This document shows, piece by piece, positions 1 to 7,102 of a DNA stretch of 10,488 bases. A model generated the notes under the pieces. It was given only the letters and a program-made list of their open reading frames with translations, made no database searches and was not told where the DNA came from. The DNA is from Candidatus Paracaedibacteraceae bacterium UBA6184 (GTDB taxonomy: Bacteria > Pseudomonadota > Alphaproteobacteria > UBA6184). The stretch covers positions 1 to 10,488 of the forward strand of contig DITM01000078.1 of assembly GCA_002422845.1 (NCBI GenBank). Reading direction: 5' to 3'. The number at the start of each line of letters is the position of its first letter. Position 1 is the first letter of the stretch. A program made the translations under genes and the position numbers.

Positions 1-17
1 TTCAAAGACATAGAACG

Positions 18-48
18 AAAAAAAGCTACCCACCAAATAGTGGATAGC
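18..48 (-). terminator. Rho-independent terminator of the F-box-like/TPR gene
   Basis: On the minus strand a 9-bp stem (arms 40-48 and 25-33, 6-nt loop) is followed by seven T (24-18). One position in the stem is a G-U pair in minus-strand RNA but an A-C mismatch in plus-strand RNA, so the structure favours the minus strand. It lies about 63 nt beyond the stop of the gene ending at 112. A promoter-like site at 70-97 sits between the stop and this hairpin, so it could also act as a leader attenuator for something beyond the left edge. Confidence 0.75.
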
Positions 49-69
49 CTTTTCGCAATTCTAGTTGTT

Positions 70-97
70 AGTATACATATCAGTTTTGAGTTGTCAA
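70..97 (-). promoter_or_regulatory. Sigma70-type promoter-like site with flanking inverted repeat
   Basis: Read on the minus strand: -35 TTGACA (97-92, perfect), 16-bp spacer, -10 TATACT (75-70, 5 of 6). A perfect 8-bp inverted repeat, GTATACAT at 71-78 and ATGTATAC at 104-111, brackets the -35 box and overlaps the -10 box, which is the geometry of an operator. Predicted transcription would start near 63, only about 15 nt before the terminator hairpin at 48-25. The product would be a very short RNA, or an attenuated leader for a gene left of the window. Seen directly; activity is inferred. Confidence 0.5.
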
Positions 98-111
98 GAA
101 AAAATGTATAC

Positions 112-1356
112 CTATCTGGGTAATCGACTAAGTAAGGCATTAGCTCTGTCATGATAGTCGTATCCAAGATCGCATAATCCATCTGCTGCCTGTCGAATAT
201 CATCTGGAGTTGCGTGCGGATGATGTGCAGCTAGTTCATAGAGTGCAGCGGCTATGTCGTGATCATTAACACGTTTAGCGGATCTTGCGGGAAAGAAAAA
301 TCCAAGATCATTGAATCCACTGGCTCTAGATAAGATATCAACTAAAGTTTCTCCTGCTTGAGTTGCTAATCGTTTATAGATTGTTTGAGCACTAGCATAA
401 CATTTGGTACTTTCATCAGATCCATCAGGATAGCTAGATGAAAAATCTTTTAATAGACGTGCTGCCAATCGAATATCATATAGACGTGCGTCCGGATGAA
501 GTGCATACTGTTCATAGAGTTTTTCAGCGTTAGTATAATATTTGGTACATTCATCAGATCTTTTATAATATTTGGATCCAAGATTGCGTAATCCATCTGC
601 CGACAATTTAATATTAAGTGGTGTTGCCTTCTGATGATTAGCGCTTAGTTCATAGAGTTTTCCAGCAGTAGTATGATATTTTGTACGTTGAGGTCCATCA
701 TAATAGTCGGATCCAAGACGGCTTAATACATCTGCTGCCGATCGAATATCATCTGGAGTTGCGTTGGGTAATAGACTTTTTAATATATTTTTCTGAGGGG
801 CAGTAAATGTTGGATCGTTATCAACAAAAGCAACAAGAGCCGTATGTTCATCATCCGGCATCGGCATCTTCATCGTCCAAGGCTTTGCTGCAACGGCAGC
901 CTTCAGTACGTTATCAAAGGATGCATCTGTGTTAATTCCAAGAAATGCAAGTATTGAATGATTTTCAAAAGTAAGGGGGAACCCTTCCAATAGTCTGGGT
1001 ATAACGTTACTGTGTCTCCAAGTATTTAGTGCAGTTAACATAGGTTGAGCAACTTTACGCCAATTCGTCGACACTCGTGCTAATCTATATAAATCCTTTA
1101 GATCTAAAAAGCCTAGAGTAATAATATCCCTAGAACTTTTAACAGCACATCCAGAAATCTGGTTGGCTACACCAAAAGGGAATCTATCTAGTGTTGATTG
1201 CGGACGTTGAGATGTGGTGACTATGGATGAACTCGTAGCTATCGTGGTGGCTGCAGCTGTTGTGGGATCAGTAGACGCAGAGAGTGGCTCTGAACCAAAA
1301 GCGGTGGGTAACGTCAATACGGTAGCCATCAGCAATGATTGAAGGGTGTGTTTCAT
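112..1356 (-). CDS. Exported F-box-like protein with five 46-residue TPR/Sel1-like repeats
   Basis: 414 aa from the ATG at 1356. That start has an AGGAGA ribosome site 6 nt upstream and lies below the promoter; an in-frame ATG at 1398 lies upstream of the -10 box and is excluded. Residues 1 to about 21 form a Sec-type signal peptide, followed by a T/S/A-rich linker to about 55. Residues 58-106 resemble an F-box: FPFG at the start, hydrophobic helices, then DLYRLARVSTNWRKVA, which matches the usual 'dL..la.Vs..W..la' ending. From residue 199 to the end come five repeats of 45-46 residues (199, 244, 290, 336, 382; the last truncated at 33), each with a D-I-R/K...A start and a Y-x-x-A...LYE-type second helix, like TPR or Sel1 repeats. 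F-box proteins normally bind Skp1 in eukaryotic ubiquitin ligases, so a host-directed role is possible but inferred. The F-box match is by eye and could be wrong. Confidence 0.8.
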   Translation of the reverse strand: MKHTLQSLLMATVLTLPTAFGSEPLSASTDPTTAAATTIATSSSIVTTSQRPQSTLDRFPFGVANQISGCAVKSSRDIITLGFLDLKDLYRLARVSTNWRKVAQPMLTALNTWRHSNVIPRLLEGFPLTFENHSILAFLGINTDASFDNVLKAAVAAKPWTMKMPMPDDEHTALVAFVDNDPTFTAPQKNILKSLLPNATPDDIRSAADVLSRLGSDYYDGPQRTKYHTTAGKLYELSANHQKATPLNIKLSADGLRNLGSKYYKRSDECTKYYTNAEKLYEQYALHPDARLYDIRLAARLLKDFSSSYPDGSDESTKCYASAQTIYKRLATQAGETLVDILSRASGFNDLGFFFPARSAKRVNDHDIAAALYELAAHHPHATPDDIRQAADGLCDLGYDYHDRANALLSRLPR

Positions 1357-1362
1357 AATGTA

Positions 1363-1368
1363 TCTCCT
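1363..1368 (-). promoter_or_regulatory. Ribosome binding site deciding the start at 1356
   Basis: AGGAGA on the minus strand, 6 nt before the ATG at 1356-1354. It selects this ATG over the in-frame ATG at 1398. Confidence 0.85.
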
Positions 1369-1378
1369 ATATGGATTG

Positions 1379-1406
1379 TATATAGGGACGATTGTCAAAA
1401 AGTCAA
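1379..1406 (-). promoter_or_regulatory. Promoter of the F-box-like/TPR gene
   Basis: On the minus strand: -35 TTGACT (1406-1401), 16-bp spacer beginning with four T, -10 TATATA (1384-1379). The predicted start near 1371 leaves a leader of about 15 nt holding just the ribosome site. The layout is almost the same as at the ankyrin gene promoter (9626-9653). Confidence 0.7.
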
Positions 1407-1614
1407 GGAAATGTGTTTTTAAAAATGAGAGAGAGGGGCGACCTGAGAATTGTTGTTGATTGAGTTAGATTGGATGTGTTCTGGGCACACGTTATAAAAC
1501 GGACTGACTTTAGCATCAATAACTTGAACACCTCATTTTCTTCAACGAAGGGTATATTGCAGAGCGATTTGATGATGGGGGGCTGATCGAATATAATGTC
1601 AGGTTGTCACTCTG

Positions 1615-2112
1615 TTAAGGGTGGATTAAGCCTGTCGTCTCTTGATCTGAGGTGATAAAAGTTAGAGGGGTGTCTGGATATTTTTTCTGAAGTTCGCTTA
1701 ATATCGGAAACAAGCGACGTTCAAAACTCCAAGTATAATACAGTAATTTCAAAGAAAGTTTCTCTGGACAATTGGAGGCTCGATCATCGATCACAGGGTT
1801 TTTGTCTTGAAATCGACGTTGAATAATTCGCCAGAAGCATTTCCATTTAGGTAATAAAAATACGATGACAAGATCGGCGGATTGATAGCGCATCTCAAGG
1901 GATTTGAGAGAATTGCCATCGATAATCCACTGAGGGAGAGCGATCCACTGTTGTTGCAATTTTAGGAACTCTTCTCGATTCCGTTGTTTCCAATGATGGG
2001 TAAAGAAAATTTTATCCAGGTGAAAAACTGGGAGGTGTCGTTTGTTTGAAAGTGCTACTGCAAAAGTTGACTTTCCACTGCCTGGGCGACCAATTATAGC
2101 TATGCGATTCAA
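1615..2112 (-). CDS. P-loop kinase-like NTPase (DNA topology modulation protein FlaR-like family)
   Basis: 165 aa, beginning at TTG (2112). The Walker A motif GRPGSGKST occupies residues 8-16, directly after the first beta strand, so no upstream start is needed. The LDK at 32-34, the WIIDGN at 62-67 and the following 'R...aDlvi.l..pkw...wrii.RR' stretch (75-100) are the pattern of the adenylate-kinase-like family annotated as topology modulation protein FlaR. It probably binds ATP and phosphorylates a small substrate in the cytoplasm; the true substrate is unknown and the family name is historical. The acnA stop lies 21 bp upstream, and the only Shine-Dalgarno-like GGAG (2129-2126) is a long 12 nt from the TTG. 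It is therefore probably co-transcribed with acnA and weakly translated. No clear terminator follows. Confidence 0.8.
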   Translation of the reverse strand: MNRIAIIGRPGSGKSTFAVALSNKRHLPVFHLDKIFFTHHWKQRNREEFLKLQQQWIALPQWIIDGNSLKSLEMRYQSADLVIVFLLPKWKCFWRIIQRRFQDKNPVIDDRASNCPEKLSLKLLYYTWSFERRLFPILSELQKKYPDTPLTFITSDQETTGLIHP

Positions 2113-2133
2113 TTTAGAGGGTGACTCCGGGTT

Positions 2134-4764
2134 CTACATCATGCGTGTGCGCAATACAAAGGGGAGTATACCACCATGACGGTAGTAGTCAATTTCTGAT
2201 TCAGTATCCAGTCGGCATAGCACGGGGATGGTTCGTTTTGTTCCATCTGCGTATGTGATGTGTAAGTCTAGTTTTGAGCGTGGTTGAGTTATGCTGTTAA
2301 GTCCCGCAATGTTAAAAGTTTCAGTGCCAGAAAGCTGTAAGTCTTTACGAGTGATTCCATCCATAAAGGTGAGAGGGAGAACCCCCATTCCGACTAAATT
2401 GGATCGATGAATGCGTTCAAAGGATTCGGCAATCACGGCTTGAACGCCTAGTAGTTTTGTACCTTTTGCAGCCCAATCTCGGGAAGATCCTGTTCCATAT
2501 TCTTTGCCTGCAATGACGACAAGTGGTGTGTTTTGAGCTTTGTAGGCCATTGCAGCATCATAAATGCTGGTGATAGTTCCGGATGGATCTTTTGCGAATC
2601 CGCCTTGAATTTCAGGGGTTAATTCGTTTTGAATTCGGATATTTGCAAACGTACCGCGCATCATGATGTCGTGGTTGCCTCTGCGAGAGCCATAGGAGTT
2701 AAAATCGTCTTGTGAAACGCCCAGTGTTTGCAGGTGTTTTCCTGCAGGAGATGATGATTTGATATTGCCAGCGGGAGAGATGTGATCTGTTGTGATGCTG
2801 TCTCCAAACGCCGCAAGAAGCCTTGCATTTTCAATGTTTTTTAGGGCACGAGGCTCTGAAGTAAAGTTTTCAAAATAGGGTGGGTTTTGGACGTAAGTGC
2901 TGGTGTTTTTCCAAGGGTACAGGGCTGATTCTGGTGTTGTTAAGCATTTCCATATCTCTGAGCCCTCAAATACGTTTGCATATTTGGAGTGGAAGATATC
3001 ATTCGTCAGCGTTTTTTCAAGTGTTGTTTGAATTTCATCATTGGATGGCCAAATGTCTTTTAAATAGACAGCTTGACCTGTTGGGGTGATGCCGATAGGA
3101 TCGTTTTCAAATTCAATTAATGTTGTACCCGCCAATGCATAGGCGACGACTAACATGGGAGACGACAAAAAGCTGAGTTTAACTTGAGGGTGAATGCGTC
3201 CTTCGAAGTTGCGATTTCCAGAAAGAACTGCGGCAACCTCCAGTTGAGCTTCATCAATAGCTGTAGCAATTTTAGGATCTAGTGGGCCAGAGTTTCCAAT
3301 GCATGTAGTGCATCCATACCCTACTAAGTTAAATCCTAATTGATCTAAATATTGGGTTAAATGTGCCGCGGTTAGATATTCTGTGACGACTTGAGATCCG
3401 GGGGCCAGGGATGTTTTGACCCATGGTTTTGATGTTAAGCCTTTTTCAACGGCTTTTTTTGCGAGCAATCCTGCGCCAATCATCACTGAAGGATTAGAGG
3501 TGTTTGTGCAGCTGGTGATAGCGGCAATGACGACGGCCCCATCTTTTAATTGATAGTCAGTGTTTGGGATGTGTGCAGATTTAAACGTTTCGATAGCATC
3601 GGATACGCTGCTTGCAACGTTGGATAGGGGAATGCGATCTTGAGGGCGTTTTGGCCCTGCCACAGACGGCACGATGGTTGAGAGATCTAATTCTAACGTA
3701 TCCGTGAATATAAGGTCGTCCCGTTCGCGCCATAATCCCACAGATTTTGTATACTGTTCAACCAGTTGAATGAGTTCAGGGGGGCGATTTGTGAGTCGAA
3801 GGTAGTTTAAGGTTTCGTGATCCACGGGAAAATATCCGCAGGTGGCGCCGTATTCAGGAGCCATATTGCTGATGGTGGCTCGATCGGCTAGGGATAAGTG
3901 ATCTAACCCTGATCCGTAGAATTCAACGAACTTTTCAACAACACCTTTTTTGCGGAGCATTTCGGTCACCGTCAGGACGATGTCAGTTGCTGTAATGCCT
4001 TCGTTAGTTTTGCCTGTTAGTTTAAATCCAATGACTTCGGGAAGGGTCATCGACATACCAAGCCCAAGGGTTGTGGCTTCGGCTTCGATGCCGCCAACGC
4101 CCCAACCGAGTACGCCCAGTCCATTGATCATGGTGGTGTGGCTGTCGGTGCCGATGACGGTATCTGGGAATGCCCAGAGTTCACCGTTAGAGTCGTTTGT
4201 CCAAACGACTTTTGCAAGGTATTCGAGATTCACTTGGTGGCAAATGCCTGTGCCTGGAGGTACGACGCGAAAGTTTTTAAAAGCGGATTGCCCCCATTTT
4301 AAAAATTCATACCGTTCGGTATTGCGTTGAAATTCTAAATCTACGTTTTTTTGAAAGGCGTCAAAATTACCGGAGTGATCAACAATCACCGAGTGATCGA
4401 TCACTAAGTCAACGGGTGTGAGTGGGTTGATTTTTTCGGAATTGCCCCCAAGGTTTGCAACGGCATCGCGCATTGCGGCAAGATCCACAATGGCGGGTAC
4501 ACCGGTGAAGTCTTGCATCAGTACGCGTGCGGGGGAATATTCGATGTCTGTTGGGTTTTTACCAGAATCTGCCCAAAGCTTAAATGCTAAAATATGATCT
4601 TTTGTGATGTGAACTCCATCTTCATGTCTGAGTACATTTTCCAATAATACTTTGAGGGAATAGGGGAGTCTGGCTGCCCAATCCAGTGTATTTAAGTTGT
4701 GTACGGCATACCGCGTGGTGCCAATTTGAAGATAGCTTTTTGTGAAGAGTGAGTTCATGTTCAT
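2134..4764 (-). CDS. acnA: Aconitate hydratase A (aconitase)
   Basis: 876 aa, close to the ~890 usual for bacterial AcnA/IRP-type aconitases, and apparently intact. It interconverts citrate and isocitrate in the TCA cycle in the cytoplasm. The three [4Fe-4S] cysteines are visible: C419 in TSCTNTSNPS, and C485 and C488 in GYGCTTCIGNSGPL. Other family marks are TDSHT (206-210), the swivel-domain start LLAAFGDSITTDHISPAG (649-666), and the substrate-binding YGTGSSRDWAAKG (756-768). Two starts are possible: ATG 4764 with AGGA only 3 nt away, or the next in-frame ATG at 4758 with AGGA 9 nt away, which has the better spacing; the difference is two residues. No convincing promoter was found in the AT-rich leader. 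The P-loop gene follows in the same direction. Confidence 0.98.
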   Translation of the reverse strand: MNMNSLFTKSYLQIGTTRYAVHNLNTLDWAARLPYSLKVLLENVLRHEDGVHITKDHILAFKLWADSGKNPTDIEYSPARVLMQDFTGVPAIVDLAAMRDAVANLGGNSEKINPLTPVDLVIDHSVIVDHSGNFDAFQKNVDLEFQRNTERYEFLKWGQSAFKNFRVVPPGTGICHQVNLEYLAKVVWTNDSNGELWAFPDTVIGTDSHTTMINGLGVLGWGVGGIEAEATTLGLGMSMTLPEVIGFKLTGKTNEGITATDIVLTVTEMLRKKGVVEKFVEFYGSGLDHLSLADRATISNMAPEYGATCGYFPVDHETLNYLRLTNRPPELIQLVEQYTKSVGLWRERDDLIFTDTLELDLSTIVPSVAGPKRPQDRIPLSNVASSVSDAIETFKSAHIPNTDYQLKDGAVVIAAITSCTNTSNPSVMIGAGLLAKKAVEKGLTSKPWVKTSLAPGSQVVTEYLTAAHLTQYLDQLGFNLVGYGCTTCIGNSGPLDPKIATAIDEAQLEVAAVLSGNRNFEGRIHPQVKLSFLSSPMLVVAYALAGTTLIEFENDPIGITPTGQAVYLKDIWPSNDEIQTTLEKTLTNDIFHSKYANVFEGSEIWKCLTTPESALYPWKNTSTYVQNPPYFENFTSEPRALKNIENARLLAAFGDSITTDHISPAGNIKSSSPAGKHLQTLGVSQDDFNSYGSRRGNHDIMMRGTFANIRIQNELTPEIQGGFAKDPSGTITSIYDAAMAYKAQNTPLVVIAGKEYGTGSSRDWAAKGTKLLGVQAVIAESFERIHRSNLVGMGVLPLTFMDGITRKDLQLSGTETFNIAGLNSITQPRSKLDLHITYADGTKRTIPVLCRLDTESEIDYYRHGGILPFVLRTRMM

Positions 4765-4852
4765 TTATCCTGTTGTCGTCAATTGTAGTGTAACAAAGTT
4801 AACAAAAGCTTAGCGATGTGACGCTGTATTCGATAGGATTAGTTTCATGCTG

Positions 4853-4925
4853 GCGGCTCAAGCAAATCGCACTGCGATTTGGTAGCGGCGGCTGCCGCTG
4901 GGCGCGTGCAGCGCCCTTGAGCCGC
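4853..4925. repeat. 73-nt GC-rich cloverleaf (four-way junction) palindromic element
   Basis: An outer 10-bp perfect stem (GCGGCTCAAG 4853-4862 with CTTGAGCCGC 4916-4925) encloses three perfect hairpins. Arm 1 is 4863-4870/4874-4881 (8 bp, CAAATCGC). Arm 2 is 4884-4889/4894-4899 (6 bp, AGCGGC). Arm 3 is 4901-4905/4911-4915 (5 bp, or 6 bp if G4900 pairs with C4916 instead of the outer stem). About 70% of the bases are G/C (51 of 73) in an AT-rich setting. It lies upstream of the proposed licD-like promoter and of the acnA start, so it need not be in either mRNA; it may work as DNA, or be a parked mobile palindromic repeat. No target-site duplication and no second copy were seen in this window. 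Confidence 0.85.
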
Positions 4926-4947
4926 ATAAACCTTTAATGGTCTTTAA

Positions 4948-4976
4948 TTGATTGTTATTTTAAGGTTGTTTATATA
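4948..4976 (+). promoter_or_regulatory. Promoter of the LicD-family gene pair
   Basis: -35 TTGATT (4948-4953), 17-bp spacer, -10 TATATA (4971-4976). The predicted start near 4983 gives a leader of about 30 nt before the ATG at 5014 and rules out longer in-frame starts such as the TTG at 4948. Confidence 0.6.
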
Positions 4977-5013
4977 TTGTGTACTCAATTCCTTGATAAG
5001 AAAGCATTCGATC

Positions 5014-5787
5014 ATGAAAAGCATTTTGGCTGTTCTTTTATGTTTTTATCTGCCCGTTATTGCGGCTAAATCTATTCGTGCGTCTAAAGAACAAATTCAG
5101 GGGGCTTTTTTAGAACCCGCAGCTGTTCAAGATCTATATCAAATGCTTAAGGATACCACTGAGATATTGGACAGGGCTGGGATAAAGTATGCTGTTGTTA
5201 GTGGGACTGCTTTAGGTGTGGTTCGCCATCAGGGGTTAATACCGTGGGATGATGATGTGGATATTGCTATATTTCACGAAGATGAGCCTAAATTGATTAA
5301 TTTAAAGCCTGCGTTTGATGCTCTGGGGTATTATGTGATGTATGATACGAATAAGGCAGTTATGTATAATGTATCTAAAAAAGGAAACCCAGCTCTGGAT
5401 GATCGGGCTGAATTGACGTTTCCGTTTGTCGATATTTTTGTGGTACACAACGATCCGAAAACTAAAAGAGTTATCTATTCAAATTGGCGGACGCGTGAAT
5501 ATTTTCCAGAGGAATGGTATCCTGAGGACGTCTTTTACCCGATAAAGAAATGTAAGTTTGGCAGTGTTATGGTTAAGTGTATTAATAACCCAGAATGGTA
5601 TGTTAAGCATTATTATAGTGATTCTTGGAAGACTAAGGGATATATAGCTCCCCGACATTATAAGCCCAATCATACGGTTCCATATGAATTTGAGTTTTCA
5701 GAGCATCCCGAGTTTTTAAACCCATCGTTACCCGCTGAGCCATTATTGGATAGAGTCAACACATTAGATCAGACGTATTTTAATTAA
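5014..5787 (+). CDS. Exported LicD/fukutin-family nucleotidyltransferase-fold protein, copy 1
   Basis: 257 aa from the ATG at 5014, where a Sec signal peptide begins (MKSILAVLLCFYLPVIAA, likely cut after AA). The upstream ribosome site is weak (AAGAAAG). The LicD core is clear: helix 36-55, then YAVVSGTALG (59-68), a conserved R71, and GLIPWDDDVDI (74-84) with the metal-binding D-x-D. FPFVD (136-140) and NNPEWYVKHYY (191-201) match later conserved parts. LicD enzymes transfer phosphocholine, and the related fukutins ribitol-phosphate, onto sugars; donor and acceptor here are unknown. Bacterial LicD is normally cytoplasmic, so an export signal is unusual. The stop codon directly abuts the ATG of a paralogue, so the two are surely co-transcribed. 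Confidence 0.85.
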   Translation: MKSILAVLLCFYLPVIAAKSIRASKEQIQGAFLEPAAVQDLYQMLKDTTEILDRAGIKYAVVSGTALGVVRHQGLIPWDDDVDIAIFHEDEPKLINLKPAFDALGYYVMYDTNKAVMYNVSKKGNPALDDRAELTFPFVDIFVVHNDPKTKRVIYSNWRTREYFPEEWYPEDVFYPIKKCKFGSVMVKCINNPEWYVKHYYSDSWKTKGYIAPRHYKPNHTVPYEFEFSEHPEFLNPSLPAEPLLDRVNTLDQTYFN

Positions 5788-6576
5788 ATGATGAAATATT
5801 ATTTTATATGCATATGTGTGTGTGTTGCAGGGATGATTTCTTCCTGTGAAAGAGCAGATCCGTCAGTCGTGACTGTTGAAAGTGTAAAAGCATTAACCTA
5901 TATGGAGGCGGATGCAGTTCAAGATCTGTATCAAATGTTGAAAGATACATCTGAAATATTTGAAAGGGCGGGGATTCGGTATTCTGCATCAAGCGGTACT
6001 GTATTAGGGATGATGCGTCAGGGTGGTTTAATTCCTTGGGATGATGATGCAGACTTGGTTATTCTGCATGAGGATGAATTAAAGCTGAACGATGTAAGGA
6101 AGGCCTTTGATGCATTGGGGTATCACATTGTATGTGATCCATGGGATAGTTCTGTGTATCGTATTTCAAAAATAGGTAATCCAATTGCCAGGGATAAAAA
6201 GATTACCTTTCCGTTTATTGATGTTGCAACGGTTGCTTTGAATCCAAAAGAGAAAAAAGTAATGTATGTGAATTGGAAAATGTTGCAATATTTCCCCACT
6301 GAATGGTTCAAACCCGAAGCTTTTTTTCCGTTATCAAAACGTGCGTTTGGTCCGATACAGTTGTACTGTGTTCATGATCCTGAGTGGTATTTAACCCATT
6401 ATTACGGGGCTGATTGGAAAAAGGCTGGGTGTATTGTTCCGCGTCATTATAAGCCGAAGCACGCAGATATATTTGAAGTTAGTTTTGAGACGCACCCTGA
6501 ATACTTAACGCCGGCATTGCCTGCAACGCCATTATTGGATCGCGTAACGCATTTGCCAGAGTGTGTGTTTAAGTAA
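5788..6576 (+). CDS. Exported LicD/fukutin-family protein, copy 2 (predicted lipoprotein)
   Basis: 262 aa. The ATG follows the preceding stop codon with no gap and without its own Shine-Dalgarno, so translation is probably coupled. A second ATG comes immediately after the first. The N-terminus is a short hydrophobic stretch ending in ISSC with C20, a good lipobox, so the protein is predicted to be lipid-anchored, unlike copy 1. The core motifs are kept: SGTVLG (69-74), R77, GLIPWDDDADL (80-90) and FPFID (141-145). By hand, about two thirds of residues match copy 1 over some 73 positions around the core, and the C-terminal part (DPEWYLTHYY, PRHYKPKH) also matches. A recent tandem duplication with changed localisation is the simplest reading. 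The substrate is unknown. Confidence 0.85.
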   Translation: MMKYYFICICVCVAGMISSCERADPSVVTVESVKALTYMEADAVQDLYQMLKDTSEIFERAGIRYSASSGTVLGMMRQGGLIPWDDDADLVILHEDELKLNDVRKAFDALGYHIVCDPWDSSVYRISKIGNPIARDKKITFPFIDVATVALNPKEKKVMYVNWKMLQYFPTEWFKPEAFFPLSKRAFGPIQLYCVHDPEWYLTHYYGADWKKAGCIVPRHYKPKHADIFEVSFETHPEYLTPALPATPLLDRVTHLPECVFK

Positions 6577-6581
6577 TTGTT

Positions 6582-6609
6582 TTGACAGGTGCAAAGGATA
6601 TGGTAATAA
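6582..6609 (+). promoter_or_regulatory. Possible promoter for the beta-barrel/znuCB operon
   Basis: A perfect -35 TTGACA (6582-6587) lies 16 bp from a poor -10 TAATAA (6604-6609), just after the copy 2 stop at 6576. It would give the following genes their own start, but the -10 is weak and read-through from the licD-like pair is equally possible. Confidence 0.35.
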
Positions 6610-6625
6610 GAAGTAATAGAAAATT

Positions 6626-6630
6626 AGGAG
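6626..6630 (+). promoter_or_regulatory. Ribosome binding site deciding the start at 6636
   Basis: AGGAG, 5 nt before the ATG at 6636; it selects this start over the upstream in-frame TTG at 6582. Confidence 0.85.
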
Positions 6631-6635
6631 AAATA

Positions 6636-7100
6636 ATGTCGTTTGTTAAACTAATAGTATTAGTTGCAGTGTTGGGGGTAGTACCTGTATCTGCAAAGTG
6701 GGAAAGTTTTTATGCCCGTGCGGGGCTTTCGTTGTTGGGAGGGGAATCTACCCCGTCTTTTTCAATCGCAGGCGGCTATGGCAATGTGATTCCAAACATG
6801 CTGAGCCATGGGCTGTACGTGGGGTTAGAGGTTGAAGGAGTTCGAAAAAACCAGTTGGGATATTCTCATGAAGCGATAGTACGTTTCGGATTGCCTAGGG
6901 CTCAGTCTATGTTTTGGGCTGCGCCAAAACTTGGGTATCACTCTAAGGAAGAGATAATGTTTTGGGGTGCGAGAGCTGGGTTTGACTTTGATTTTATTCT
7001 GCCTGGATTCTTCTTGGGAATCGCTTTAGATTTGACAATCCCGTTTAATAAGAGGCTTTCGTGGTTTCAAACAGACTTTAGTTTTGGATATCGTTTCTAA
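6636..7100 (+). CDS. Small outer-membrane beta-barrel protein
   Basis: 154 aa from the ATG with a strong ribosome site. The N-terminus is a Sec signal peptide (MSFVKLIVLVAVLGVVPVSA, cut before K21). The mature part of about 134 residues alternates polar and hydrophobic residues in short strands with aromatic girdle positions (YARAGLSLLGG, GLYVGLEVEGV, MFWGARAGFDFDF, GFFLGIALDLTI, TDFSFGYRF). It ends in Phe, the usual outer-membrane insertion signal. The size fits an eight-stranded barrel. I recognise no named family. Its stop lies 2 nt before znuC, so it could take part in metal uptake across the outer membrane, which is inference from position only. Confidence 0.7.
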   Translation: MSFVKLIVLVAVLGVVPVSAKWESFYARAGLSLLGGESTPSFSIAGGYGNVIPNMLSHGLYVGLEVEGVRKNQLGYSHEAIVRFGLPRAQSMFWAAPKLGYHSKEEIMFWGARAGFDFDFILPGFFLGIALDLTIPFNKRLSWFQTDFSFGYRF

Positions 7101-7102
7101 CT

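Noticed and set aside
1407..1614. Gap between the F-box-like gene promoter and the P-loop gene
   Set aside because: No gene, RNA or strong terminator found; only a 5-bp hairpin around TGTGTTCTGGGCACA near 1476-1490, which lacks a T tract.
4391..4404. 14-bp perfect palindrome AGTGATCGATCACT in acnA
   Set aside because: It lies deep inside an intact acnA and follows from codons for D-H-S-V-I-V-D-H-S; no regulatory context.
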